Positions 22,807 to 34,900 of a DNA stretch of 64,000 bases are shown piece by piece (positions within the stretch are counted from its first letter, which is position 1; every line of letters starts with the position of its first letter). The translations under genes were made by a program, and so were the position numbers. This stretch comes from Silene latifolia (lineage: Eukaryota; Streptophyta; Magnoliopsida; Caryophyllales; Caryophyllaceae). The notes below the pieces were generated by a model. The model did no database searches and was not told the origin of the DNA. It was given only the letters and a program-made list of their open reading frames with translations. The stretch is taken from positions 145,883,922-145,947,921 of the forward strand of contig NC_133538.1 of the NCBI RefSeq assembly GCF_048544455.1. The letters are read 5' to 3'.

Positions 22807-23309
22807 GGCTGTAGCTGATCTGTGTTTGTGTGGTATTTATTGTGGTATTTGCTTGAAAGTATTGACAACGGTTATTACACATAAACCCGTTGTCATTAGA
22901 TAATTTATTAACAACGGTTCCTTTGACAACTGTTGTTAAAAAGTATTAACAACGGGTTCTAATATAACCGTTGTAATAACTTTTCACTAATTTTGCGCCA
23001 AATTATTAACAACGGTTATAATGTATTACAGAGTAAACTGTTGTTATTAGTTTTTATATTAACAACGGTTGTGCAAGTTTGACCCGTTGTTAAAACCAAT
23101 AACAACGGTTAACAACACATAACCGTTGTAATTAAGTTTAGTAAAATTTCGTGCAATCCATTCTACGTCTTTTGGTGATTTTCGTGAATAAGCGTTGTTA
23201 AAAGGCCGTTGTGGTTGCCTGGATTTGTAGTAGTGTTGGGTGGGATTGTTTGCGTTTATATTAACATTTCTGTTATCTTGCACAACAGAAGCATTGCCTA
23301 TTTTCCTAC

Positions 23310-23331
23310 CAGAGAGAGAGAGAGAGAGAGA
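23310..23331. repeat. (GA)n microsatellite causing ABCG frameshift
   Basis: About ten GA units lie in the codons after LPIFLPER. The conserved reading (IKQTSSGSYR) resumes in another frame just after it, so a change in repeat length caused the shift. Confidence 0.85.
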
Positions 23332-23933
23332 TACTAATAAAGCAGACTTCATCAGGAAGCTACAGAATCTCGTCCTATGTCATTGCCAATTCATTAGTCT
23401 ACTTGCCAATTTTACTCATCCTAGCCATCTTGTTCACAGTGCCAGTCTATTGGTTAGTGGGACTAAACCAAAAATTCATGGCCTTCTCACACTTTCTCCT
23501 GCTTATATGGTTGATACTATACACTGCTAATTCAGTCGTGGTGTGTTTCAGTGCCTTGGTTTCGAATTTCATAGTTGGAAACTCGGTAATCCAAGGGATT
23601 ATGGGATCTTTTTTCCTTTTCTCAGGCTATTTTATATCCAAGAAGGAAATCCCAAGGTATTGGACTCCAATGCACTATGTATCTTTATTCAAATACCCTT
23701 ATGAAGGGTTTCTGATCAACGAGTTTTTGGGTTCAAAGGCGTGTATGGAAAGCATGTTTGGAGAGTGTGTAGTGAGCGGAAATGATGTGTTAAAGGAGGC
23801 AGGGTTGAGAGAGTAAAGTAGGTGGATGAATGTGTTTATTACAGTGTGCTTTATTCTGCTTTACAAGGTTACTTCTTATGTCAGACTTAGATGTAGATGT
23901 TCGAAGAAGAGTTTCAAGGCTCCCCTCATTTGA

Positions 23934-24764
23934 AAACCAGGGAGACTCGTATGAGACTCTCATTGTATGAAATTACTCAAAAGTTATCCTTGTTATTTCA
24001 AAAGTAACCCATGTGTTACAGAATACAAGGGTTACTTATGAAATTCAAGAAGATTTCATTCAGTCTTGGTCAAGAATTTCTAATCTCGTATTCTCTAGAT
24101 ACGTTCCTCTTTCCCTTACCCCCGAACATAAATGTAAGAACACTTTAACCTGTAATAGATCATACAATATTACATTCAGTCTTGGGCAAAAATCTGTACT
24201 CTCGTATTCTCTTGATATGTCCCTCTTTTCCTTACCCCCGAACATAAATGTAAGAACACTTTAATCTGTTATAAATCATAGAAATGGTAAAAGAACAGTT
24301 TTTGCAATAAGAGCTTAGTACAACTAATCCTCTAAGTTATGTCTAGTTTTTCCTCTATAAAACTTTATTTTGGTAGGTCAGAGGAAAACACTTTACGAGG
24401 GATAAAATGACACTGCGACTCCATTCCAAGAATCAAGAACGATAACAACAATTAAGTCCTAGTTCCAAAATGATTTTGCAGAATTTGGTAATAAGAACCG
24501 TCTTCTAATCGTCATTATATGCACAAAAATAAATGTATACACATATTTAAAATACTTGCAAAAACTAGGAAAATTACGATTATAATAAACAAAGAGAAAA
24601 GTTTATTCTGAGATGAAAAAGATCATTGTAGAAAGGACTAGAACTTTTCAGAAATAAAATTACTTGTGGCCATTTTCACTTGAACAAGTTATGCAAATTT
24701 TCAAGGAATATTCTAAGCATACTTTCTTTTTAGTCTCACTCACCTAAGAGGCTGTTCTAAGGAT
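23934..24764. other. Non-coding stretch with a ~115-bp tandem duplication
   Basis: No gene was found. The segments 24056-24170 and 24171-24281 are direct copies (each with CATTCAGTCTTGG and CCCCGAACATAAATGTAAGA), differing by point changes and small indels. Confidence 0.7.
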
Positions 24765-25029
24765 TGTAGTGGTAAAACACAAGACGGGCTAAAGACAGAT
24801 TTGTGAATCAAGTGGAAACTTCATTGATGAATTAGCTAAGAAGCTTAAGTGAGTTAGTTAGTTAAAGAATTAGTTATAGAGAGAGAGTGAGAATTATAGA
24901 GAGATAAAGTGTATTGAATTGAATAAGTAATTCTATTACAATGCTTAGCTATATATAGTTAATTAAGAACTAACTAACTAACTAGTAGTCAACTGTTTGA
25001 CTTACTACATCATACATCATATATTCACA
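24765..25029 (-). repeat. 3' LTR of a Ty1/copia fragment
   Basis: On the minus strand it begins TGTGAATATATGATG after the polypurine tract GAGGAGGGGA (25030-25039) and ends CCACTACA at 24765, about 265 bp. It contains GA-rich patches. No second LTR is seen. Confidence 0.65.
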
Positions 25030-25870
25030 TCCCCTCCTCAAGCTTGACTCATCTTATTGTGTCTGAGTCCAATCTTGAAAAAAAGAAAATTGTGTTGTTG
25101 AGATCCTAATGCTTTAGTCATCAAATCTGCCAATTGCATTTCTGACCTGACATATTGTGTATCCAAAAAACCTTCTTGCAGTTTATCCCGTACATAATGA
25201 CAGTCAACCTCTAGGTCCTTCGTTCTTTCATAAAATACAGGATTATGTGCTATATGCTCTGCTGCCTTATTATCACATCAATGGTATTGGTTTAGGTGTT
25301 TGTATCTGCAAATATGCTTTTAAATTGTTGATCCACACCATCTCTGAAGTAGTGTATGACATACAACGATATTCTCCTTCTGTGGAACTCTTACTCACAG
25401 TCTTTTGTTTCTTTGTTTTCCAGGAAACCAGAGAATCCCCTAGAAATATGCAGAATCCACTGAGTGATCTGCCTGAGAAAGCACATTTTGCCCAGTCTGA
25501 GTCACTGTAAGCACTGACTGATAGTGATGTATCAGATGGATAGAAAAGACTTGTATTCACAGTGTTTTTCAAGTATCTGACTACATGAATAGCTGCTTGC
25601 ATATGTGGTACCCTTAGTTGCTGCAAGAATTGACTTAAATGTTGTGTAGAGAAGGAAATATTTGGTCTAGTCATATTGAGGTATAACAATCTTCCCACCA
25701 GCCTCCTGTACTGCTCTGGATTATCAAGGATTGCTCCTGCATTAGTGGATAGTTTCAAACCTCTTGGCATAGGAAAGTCTGTTGGCACACAATCTTCCAT
25801 GTGCATGTCTTTAAGGATGTCCAAGATAGATTTATTAACAAGCCTGTCTCATTTACATCTACAAAACATA
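25030..25870 (-). mobile_element. Ty1/copia pol fragment (RT end and RNase H)
   Basis: The open frame 25824-25273 reads LVGRLLYLNMTRPNISF, AAIHVVRYLK, YSDSDWAKC and KQKTVSKSSTEGEYR, the classic copia RNase H signature. The frame shifts near 25275, and the C-terminal part ([19 protein letters not shown]) continues to about 25050. It is truncated upstream at about 25870, so it is a dead fragment. Confidence 0.85.
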
Positions 25871-26560
25871 TAAAATATCAAATCCTATTACTAAGGGACC
25901 TCAGTGACTCAATCCCCAATATCAGTTTGTAAGTTTATATCTACTGATGATAAGGGTTTGTTTGCTTGTGGCAAGTTGATCAAAAATCAGTAGAAAAAGC
26001 TATTAGAAGATTGATTGGGTTCAAGTCAATGATTAACTTAGGTTGCTATTTATTTTCTGAGAACTATTCCATAAACTGGATGGTTTCTCTGAAGAAGTTC
26101 TTATGTCAATTGCGATGAAGGGTTCTTATTCAATTACCATGATATCAAACATAAATTGGTAGGCAAGCATTGCAGCAGTGACTTGATAAAGGTATCATAT
26201 TAACGAACGCGACATAATTTGTACTCTTCAATATATTTCTCATAGCCTCTTTCTCTTCAGTCATCACCCATAATACTTGAATAATGTATAGCAATGGATA
26301 CGTCTTTTAACTTTGAAGTTTGGACCTTAGAATGGTTTAAGCTTGATTTTCCATGGTTAGTATTTACTCCATCCCTTATCTTTGTCTCCATTTCCTCTTT
26401 TGTTCATGCCACATTAATTGTCCCCTTAATTAAGGGATCTGTACTATTTCATCCAAATTATTGCTCCTCGTAGTCAAAGGGTAATGACTTCATTTCATCA
26501 TTTCTAAAGCCCTTATAAATGTCCAAAGTTTCTAAAAAAGTTGCTTATGAACAGTAGAGC
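25871..26560. other. Non-coding, nothing recognised
   Basis: This is AT-rich sequence without family-like ORFs, terminal repeats or RNA genes that I can see. Confidence 0.6.
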
Positions 26561-29500
26561 AGTGCCACTCGTGCGTCTCACGTGAGAAACAGTCGTTGTA
26601 CTGTTCTTGCTCTTTAACATTCTTTTTTTTTTTTTAATTGTTGCCTCTGAGCTCTTCTTCATCGCTCCTTCATCCTCCTCTCATTCCTCAGTATCGCCCT
26701 CTTACCCCTATCTCATCCTCATTCTTTAAATTGTTTAAGATCTTAATTAATTATTCAATCTGATTCATCAATTTCCCTTTTTCTTCATCAGATTGATATT
26801 GATTAGTTATTCAATCTGGATCATCAATTATTGTAACCCTTTTTATTCATCAAACAACAAAAGTCTATTTACCAACTCCAATAACCATATCCTTCTTCAA
26901 ACAACAAAGAGGTGGTCCTATTGTTGGGTGACGAAGATAGTCATATTCTCATCTCAAACTCATTCTCTGGTGATGACGGTAAGGAGTTCATGTGCGACGA
27001 CGTTGCTGCTGATTCTGATGATGGCGGCGGAAACAACTAGGTATTTTGGTATTAAATTCTTCTCTATTGTGCTACTTTGGGTGGAATTAGGTTTTCTTTA
27101 CCTTGATTATCACTATTGTGCTTTTATACTACTGATTTGATTGGCTGGTTTTGTGGGTTTGTCAATTTCCATTACCGTCTTGCTTTCTTTTCGTTCTTAA
27201 TTATTTTCGACTTTGTTTCTGGTTTTTTTCTTTTACCTTGATTTATTTACGTATTTCAATTATCGTTTTTCCTTCTTCTTGTTGTTTATTATTTTGATCT
27301 TTCTTTTTCTCGGGTTCGTGGTCGGTCATTAGTTATTTAAATCGATGATAATATTCTTGGGTATTAGTCCAAGATATATTTGCTATGCTTTTTGTAGAGA
27401 GCTTTGATCGTGATTGCTTTTTTGTTTTTGGCGGTTTTGTGCTCATAGTAAACCGAGGGGTTAGCATATGCATTCTCGCTATCTTGGTAACAGTGCTACC
27501 ATCTCAAACATGGAACAGAGAACCAGATGTATGACAAAATGGCAAGCGATAGATCTGGATGAGAATGAAGAAGCTTTCCCAAAACACGGTAAAACTTCTC
27601 CGTTGCTGTCTCTTAATGATCTTTTTAATTGTAAAAGATGGTATTGTAACCCCTAATCTGAAGGTATTATCTTGAGGTGGTTGTATGTTGTGATTGTTTT
27701 TCTACTTCCCACTTTTTCCCTTTTCAGCAAGTATGTGACAATTCAGCCTCATATTTGCAGCCAGCTAACCTGCCACTGCGAGCAAATGTTTTATATCTAA
27801 ATCCTGAATATGCAGCACCAATATCATATCATTGTTGTCAATTATTGTTTTATCCTTTACATTCAGGGTTTGTTGGTCTGTCGGGTGGATTTGTGGAGAT
27901 TTTACTTGGGGGGGAATTGCTTTCGACGTTTTTATTCTCGAAGGTGAGCAAATTACCTATCCATTACCTTTCCTGATTGTTGTTGAGTTGTATATCCTTA
28001 CTGTTTGTTCAGATTGTTTGGCTTCTTCCTCTTTCTCATTTTGGCTTGTTTAGCTGACAAATAGAGTCGTGGAGGTGCCGCTGGGGCTGGTTTTGGTCAG
28101 CTTTTCGATTCTATAAGGTAGGCGATTTATATATACTAAAATGCAATAGTATTTCAGTGCTTAATAAGAAACAGCTGCAGATTAAAGACCTTCTTGTTCA
28201 GAGTTTACTTACTTTTATTCTTGTGCTGGTAGATGATGCTTTTATTTGCTTTTATTTGTCCGTTCATTTGCTCTCAACAGACAATCCACTCGCCCCGCTC
28301 TCCCGCCTAATTTTTTTCTTCAATCATGATTCTCATCTCATCTCATCTCATTTCTTCCTTGATTGACATTGTTTAACAACAACAACTAAACAAAGAACTC
28401 AACTTTAATCTTAGCAATGGCGGCCTCATTTCCAGAATAACAACAATAACAACAAGACACATCACAGTTTCCCTGTTTCTTCCAAACCCAAACTTCGTCT
28501 TTTTTCATTAAAGGTATTAACTTTCTTGGTTTTTATTATCTGGGTAATTGTTGTCATTTATGTGCTTTGTTTTGATGTGTTCGTAAGTTTTTTTTATTTG
28601 GGTTTTGTGGAATTGGTGATATCTGATTTGTAATGTATTGGGAATTTGGAAGTTTTTTTATGTCGCAACTCGGGTGGTTAAGATGGAGGTATTGTGGATA
28701 ACCTTCCTAGATATCGTGTTTGAGTCCGAGTCTAAGTCCTGTCTCCTTATTGTATTAGCCTATAAGCCTAAAAACCTTCCCAATGAACAAATTTATGCTT
28801 AACACTAAGTTGGGAATTGGGAATTGGGAATTGGGAATTGGTTTGAGATTGTTTTTGTTTGAGCTTGAGTGATTAAGACAGAGGTACTGTGGTCGTTAGG
28901 TCTAGGGTTTATGCCACGTGCCCTTATTGTTTTATCCTATGAGCCCGAAAAATACTACACTGACTTAGCTAAGTTTGACACTAAATTGGAGATTTTCTAA
29001 TTGGGAATTGGGGACTTTTTGAGCTATGGTGTTTTACTAAAGTGCTAAGTGGATCTTGGTGCATAGTTGGAATTGCAATAGCTATTTTGACGATTCAATT
29101 CTTGATTGATTGCAGAACTGTTGTTGGTATCAAATGAAAGGATGAAGTCATCATGATAGATTACACCAATCGATAGAATTGTCAAGTTTTCTCACAAAAA
29201 TGATTGAGGTAAGCTCGTATGCTTTATCTCAAAAAATGATGACATCTAACCTGAGGTATGAAGTGTTCAGTGAGTTCAGAACTTCTTATAACTGTCAAAT
29301 ATTCTGAAACTGAAAGAATTTGATGTTGTTCAAGAAATTACATGCTCTTTTGTACAAAGTTATGATTTGATTCCACTTGAAAATTCCCGACCCGAATGAA
29401 AAATAGGTAACTTGACCTGTTGCCACATTCCTGTCATCTGGTCAAAAGTTATGTTTAATATATAGGAGGCACTAAAAAGCGTTAGTTGATTTCAATCGTG

Positions 29501-30453
29501 AACAAAGATGAAATTTGGGACGAAGAAGAGGAGGGATGACTTGTGGAAACCTTGATAGGTCTGAATCCATCCAGCATACAAAGGACCTTGGAGTTTTTGG
29601 AGTTTGAAGGTATGTAGTCGATCACTTTTTAGAGTGAACATCATTATCGATACCTAAGATATTTTCATGGTTAACTGTTGACATATTAGTTTGTTTATAA
29701 TTTAACTTTTCGTAGCGCCTTTCGTTGTAGATGTTGGTTCAAATGAGCAGATATGGAGGTCTGTGCATTACAAAGAGGATGGTCGCCAGCGATGAATGTG
29801 TCAGTACTAAGGTAGCGTAGGCTTAATTAACTTCATTGATGCTGATATTAGATGTTAGCTACTGATTGAACACGTATAATGTGAATTGAATTGTTACGGT
29901 TTAGTGGCTGGGTTTAAATTGATTGCAGTGTAATAGCTAAAAAAATGTGGTTTTTCCAAAAAAATCTCAGGGGTAGAGAGCTACATATCCCCCTTTAAAC
30001 GTTTTATGCAATTCAGAAGGCTATCTTTCAAATGCTTCCTAGGGGCTCGACTTTTATGGGTTGCATATGGAACTTCTCCTTGAAGAGTTTTGAGGTATGT
30101 CTAACTCTTTTACCTTCCAATGTTATTGATTCGGTGTAGCTTCTGAATGCACTGCACACCCCAAGCTATTGATGGCTTAGCTTAAGCTACGTAAGTCTTA
30201 AGTGTCATAATCATGCACTAATTAATTACGATAAAATGTAAATAAATGATTGAGCCGAAGGGATTATATTTCAATATGGTAACAAGAATTAAGACTACCC
30301 AAATGAAAAAGACTAACTTTAACAGAGGAAGTATAATTTCAATATGGTAGCAAGAATTAAGACTACCTAAATTAAAAAGACTGTAACTTTAGTGTATTAT
30401 TGTATTGATTCTAAGTTTTCGGTTTATTTGGGTATTTTTGAAGGTAAATATAT
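26561..30453 (+). other. Exon-like pieces of unrecognised origin, likely Helitron cargo
   Basis: Short open segments are bordered by good splice signals. Donors follow CACG at about 27590, CGAAG at about 27944, AAG at about 28120, TTGAG at about 29210 and GAAG at about 29610. An acceptor TTTTCAG precedes QVCDNSASYLQP at about 27730. A decayed ATGGCGGCC start with asparagine codons lies at 28416. None matches a family I can name. They share orientation with the FBW2 and MSH6 fragments and with the Helitron end downstream. Confidence 0.35.
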
Positions 30454-30766
30454 ATGGGATAAGAAGGGGAAGTGATTATAGACAATGGGATGAGATGATG
30501 TCAGATGCATTGGGAATTATTTTCAAGAATTTGCCTTTGGATGACATATTGGCAGTGATACCCAGAGTTTGTAAGGCATGGGGGAAAGCAGTTCAGGGAC
30601 CTTATTGTTGGCAAGAGCTTGACATTGATAAGTGGCGCACTGTTTGCTAACCGGAGCACGTTGAACGAATGCTCCGTTTGCTTATTACTCGAAGCTGTGG
30701 ATCGCTTCGAAAGCTTAATGTTTCTTGGGTCAGTAATGACCATATTTTCGCTTTTATCGCTGAAAA
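30454..30766 (+). pseudogene. FBW2: F-box gene fragment, FBW2-like first coding exon
   Basis: The translated exon has an F-box (WDEMMSDALGIIFKNLPL, then ILAVIPRVCKAWGKAVQGPY), then CWQELDIDKW and a leucine-rich start (LLITRSCGSLRKLNVS). The order and wording resemble plant FBW2, an SCF ubiquitin-ligase substrate receptor that targets ARGONAUTE1 in Arabidopsis. An in-frame TAA at 30648 interrupts it and the start codon region is out of frame. It ends at a good donor (AAAA/GTAAGG, 30767), after which no FBW2 sequence follows. It is a captured exon, not a gene. Confidence 0.75.
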
Positions 30767-30947
30767 GTAAGGTACTCTAACTCATTTATATATTTTATGA
30801 AAGGATCTAATAATGGAAACTTTAATTAATGTTAACGGGTTTCAAACTCAAGTCGCAGTTAAGCTAACAAACATTGGCGGTCGGTTGCCTTGACATTTGA
30901 CAATGTTTGATTGCTTTCTTATTCTTATCAAAAACTATATTTTGTAG

Positions 30948-31907
30948 AGACACAATCTACCAATGTTGTTGACAGCATGGACACTGATGCTCTTGAGAGG
31001 TTTGGTATTCGTGAGGAGAAAAAGTTGCCATTCCTGGGCAAGTAAGTTTGAGCTCAACTTTTAACATCTTACTTCCTTGCTTCAGGTCATGTATCTAATG
31101 CTTTTACACTGCCCCATCACATACAGAGATCGCCGGGATGCTAAGAGGAGACTCCCAAGTGATCCACATTATGATCCGAAAACTCTTTACTTGCCCCTTC
31201 AATTTCTGAAAAGTCTTACTAGCGGTCAGGTAAGTTATCACTTAATGATCCTCTATAAGAAGTTATGTCTGTCTATTCGAAGTTGTTTGATTTTGAAATG
31301 TGTTGCCCTTATGTAGCGACAATGGTGGGAGTTTAAATCAAAGCATATGGACAAAGTTATGTTCTTTAAGGTAGTTCATACTCGAGTCTTTATATCAAAT
31401 TACCAATCTACTTTCTAGCAATGTCAGTATATTGATGGTAATTTACATGTTTTAGATGGGCAAATTTTACGAGCTTTTCGAAATGGATGCCCATGTTGGC
31501 GTTAAAGAACTTGATCTTGAGACATGAAGGTGCGGATATAGCTTATGTCTTGGCCATGTTCTTAAGTTCCTCTTGTTGAATAGTTTGTCTATTCCTTTTA
31601 TTCGAACGAGTTGCTCTTATTGGCGGGGAGAATGACCTCATTGCGGGTTCCCTTAAAAGAATTTTTCGATTAACGGAGAAACTAGCAAGAAAGGTCATTG
31701 TTCAAATTCATTGTTATTTACATCTAATTAAGTGCTACTTGTTAGGGTTTCGGCACCTCATTCTTGAATATGAGATTGAAATTGAAGCTTTATTTTTGCT
31801 TTCTTCTTTTCGGATTGATAGGGCTATCGAGTATTAGTAGTGGAGCAAACGGAAACTCCTGATCAGCTGGAGATCCGTAACAAAAAGGAAGGTTCAAAAG
31901 ATAAGGT
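30948..31907 (+). pseudogene. MSH6: MSH6 mismatch-repair gene fragment, six exons with introns
   Basis: The exons are: 30948-31041 (MDTDALERFGIREEKKLPFLG), 31127-31229 (RRDAKRRLPSDPHYDPKTLY), 31317-31370 (RQWWEFKSKHMDKVMFFK), 31456 to about 31525 (MGKFYELFEMDAHVG), about 31622-31693 (PHCGFP.KNFSIN) and 31822 to about 31907 (GYRVLVVEQTETPDQLE). These are consecutive segments of the MutS-I connector and mismatch-recognition part of MSH6, including the F-x-E phenylalanine region (KFYELFE). Splice sites are preserved. Stops (TGA about 31526, TAA about 31653) and indels are present. Upstream and downstream MSH6 exons are absent. Confidence 0.85.
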
Positions 31908-34900
31908 TTGGAGGATACGTTGTTTTTTTTACTCAGGTTCAATATCTCATCTGGTTCACATTTTCAGTGTGCACATCTGAGCGCGCATGCCGTATTCGAG
32001 TAGCATGGGTTCGACTACTATTGTTGTTCACTCTCACACCACCAAGACCAGGTGCGTCGGCTACATAATTATATTTTCTCAATTCGTTTCCTCCATCAAT
32101 TTTCTTGCTCTTTGCCACCACTATTTTTTGCCACCACTATTTCTTGGTCAATTGTTGTAATCGCCTTAATTTGAACTTGACCACATGATCGATTGATTTG
32201 AAACTTAGTTCACTTTCTTCCTGGAAATATTATTGTCTATATACCTTGAATCTTGAATGTTCCGTGCGATGCTTTTTCACATAATCGATTTCGTCGTAAT
32301 GCAAATATACAATTCCAGTCAATACCAATCAAATTACAACAAAATTAAAATGAAGCACTCTAAATTGAATTGGAAAAGGATAGGATGTACCTCAACAAAA
32401 ATTAGGAAACGGTATGGAATTCATTTGAAAAGATGGAATCCTTTTTAGTGAATAGATGGTAAATCTGAGATGGAATACTTACCCAGTTGAGTTGAAACGC
32501 TAAATGTGTGCAGAATTAAAGTAGATATAGGTCATTTGAGGTGTGGCTATTGAATTTGTCCTTTAACAAATGGTGTGGCAGAACCATCGGTGTGTGTGAA
32601 CATTTTCTTGCATTTTTTTTTTTTTAACGAATCCAAGTTGTTGTTATCCTTTCAAATGGGACGTTGATCTCTGACTTGGAATTGCTAATTGCATAAACAA
32701 GGAGATCCCTTCATTGTTTTAGAGTAAGTGTGGATGGATGATTAGTGAAAATGCCCATTATAGTACCCCATATATATGTTCGCTTTGGCTCTTAATGATT
32801 AAATGGAGTTCCATGTGTCTTTTAATTTTTTGTTGGTCAAGTTATTCGTCCATGCACATTCGTAGTTGGAGGAGTTTTGAAGGTTCGATCCAACTTCGTT
32901 ATTCTCCGAGTGGCTCGATTTGATTTTTAGTAGAGCCAACTATAGCAGATCCCGAGATTATACTAAAAATTTTGACGGACATAGACCTCAAATTTATACA
33001 CAGTCGTAAAAACTTGGTTTGGAAGTGATTACTAAAAAGTGTTGACTTGTGAGAAAAGATCTAAATGCCTACTTAAAACTTAACATCCATCAATCTTCGA
33101 TAAGTTTTGGTCGGAAAATTGGCTAGAGGTCTTATTTTTCTTGCCTTAGGCTGAAGTAGTCATTTACTTTGTGTGGGTCGGATTGTGTATATCTTGACGT
33201 ACCAAATGAGCTAATCTTGGACTAGCTAAGTTGCATGTATCTCAAAATTCCATGAGATTGTTTCTTAACTATAAGATGTGTAGCGTTATATTCGCATACA
33301 CGCAACTATAGGATTTCTAAAGGTACTTCCAATCAATTCTGCTCAAACTTGGCTATTTATGACGGAATTTGATGGTTTTTGGCCTACAATGAGCCAATGA
33401 TGCATGAGTAATTGAATATGCATCCCAGTGTCATCTATGTCGACACGCGACACTAAAACTAAAGTGAAGTGTTGGACAGTTGGAGTAGCGCAGCTTCTGA
33501 AGAACTATATTTTTTTTTTTTTATCTTTGCAGCTGAGAAAGGCCACTACACTACAAGAGATCCAATTGTAGCCTTGAAGGAGTACTTATTTGAAAACAAC
33601 TTAGCCACTTTTGGGTGACCTAAAAGCCATTGAGAAGAAACAATTAGGATTCGTCAATAGATGATTTGGGTTAAGAAAAAATGATGTCCGAGTTTAACTG
33701 ACCAAAGGAGTGTTGGAGAGGAAAAGAAGGGAGAAGCAAAAAATGAATGAATGGGAGGAGATGCAGGTAGAAAATGAATGGAGGAGAAGAATGGAGGACA
33801 AGTTGTACGTATTATTCGCCTTTTCAAGTTAGTGCTCTGAATTAGTTTGATTTTGTGTTTATATGATGTAGAATTAGCTAAATTAGCTGATCTTGCTATC
33901 TGGACCCTTATATGTCGTTGCGTGATTATACTTTATAAGTGCATATTTGCATAGAACGGAAATTTGCATCATTAGATGGTGTTTTGACCAAACCTGTTTG
34001 ATAACGTCACACTATGGAAGTTAATCCGTGTTCATGAGTATATATTACTAATTTCTCTTTTGCTTCAAATTTGTAGGTTTCGGGGAAGGTGTTGCCAGCT
34101 TTGAACGGAAAGCTGACCAGATGGCTTTCTGTGTTCCTACTGTTGATGTTTCAGTTGTATAGTACTCATATATCATAATTACCTGATATTATCTACACTC
34201 TTTTAACTGATGTCCAGGTTACGTTTTAGTAGAGAAGTTGTAGATACGGATGAATGGTGATGTAGAAATGAAAGACCTAGAGGCTATAGGTAGTAATAGA
34301 TCCAAAGATGAAAGCCTGGACAGAGATGATGAGTCGGAGCTTTTTTTTCTCTTTTTTTGTATAGTTGGGTAACCCATTAGATTATGGGCGTCTTAAACTG
34401 TTTATCCTTGACATGTACAACTCTTAAAGGTCAAATTTCTTATTTTCATTTATCCTCATTTATATCAAATAAACATTTAATGGTTAACATGACTACTTCA
34501 TCCTAATGAAACTTTAGAATCAATAAAAAATGTCACCAATAATCACTTTAAGTGAATCCATTGTGCTACATTATCATTTAAAATAATGACTAAGTGATTT
34601 CCATTCTCTTTCGACACTTAAAATGGCGTCAAATGAATGAAATAAAGAGGGTGGTTTATTAGTTATGGATGGATAGCTTGCATAAAATTTTGCAAGACAT
34701 TGTTTCTACAACAAATTATAAACAACAACGACAACAAGTTCTATCAACTTACTGAACGTTTGCTTTTCTGTGATTGTTGTTGGCTCCGAAATCCTCAATG
34801 AATCTTGTGTTACCCTCAATGTCGAGCAAGACACATTTGTGTTACTTACACGGATAATTGTAAAGAAATTGTTCCCTCGAGCCTCTATTTTTGAATGACA

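Larger units (their letters stand above)
21505..23237. mobile_element. Non-autonomous CACTA (En/Spm) element
   Basis: The inverted termini are CACTACTACAGAT at 21505 and GGATTTGTAGTAGTG(TT) ending at 23237. They are flanked by the 3-bp duplication ggg (21502-21504 and 23238-23240). Joining the flanks restores the ABCG frame (E-R-V-G). Both subterminal regions are packed with inverted and direct copies of AACAACGGTT/AACCGTTGTT (21530-21790 and 22865-23215), the typical CACTA subterminal motif array. No transposase is present. Confidence 0.85.
21322..23933 (+). pseudogene. ABCG half-size transporter pseudogene (ABCG10-like), 3' part only
   Basis: The left piece (21331-21504) reads KEIVILSQTFSKL...RTKELFAGRTLQML...GSIFYDLKHDIEG, the start of the ABC2-type membrane domain of plant WBC/ABCG half-transporters. 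The right piece (23238-23933) continues VGLFAFILTFLLSCTTEALP, with further membrane helices and the ISKKEIPRYW..MHY..LFKYP block. Four lesions are visible. Element A has removed everything upstream. A CACTA element sits at 21505. A GA microsatellite (23310-23331) shifts the frame. A TAA at 23814 is followed in frame by the last helix (MNVFITVCFILLYKV) to a TGA at 23931. The family exports lipids or hormones across membranes. This copy is dead. Confidence 0.85.

Noticed and set aside
22482-22868. 128-residue minus-strand ORF in the CACTA element
   Set aside because: It runs through a TTTGTG microsatellite (QTQTQT) and subterminal repeats, with no protein-like core.
33541-33560. CACTA terminus (CACTACACTACAAGAG)
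   Set aside because: No matching inverted end or 3-bp duplication was found nearby.
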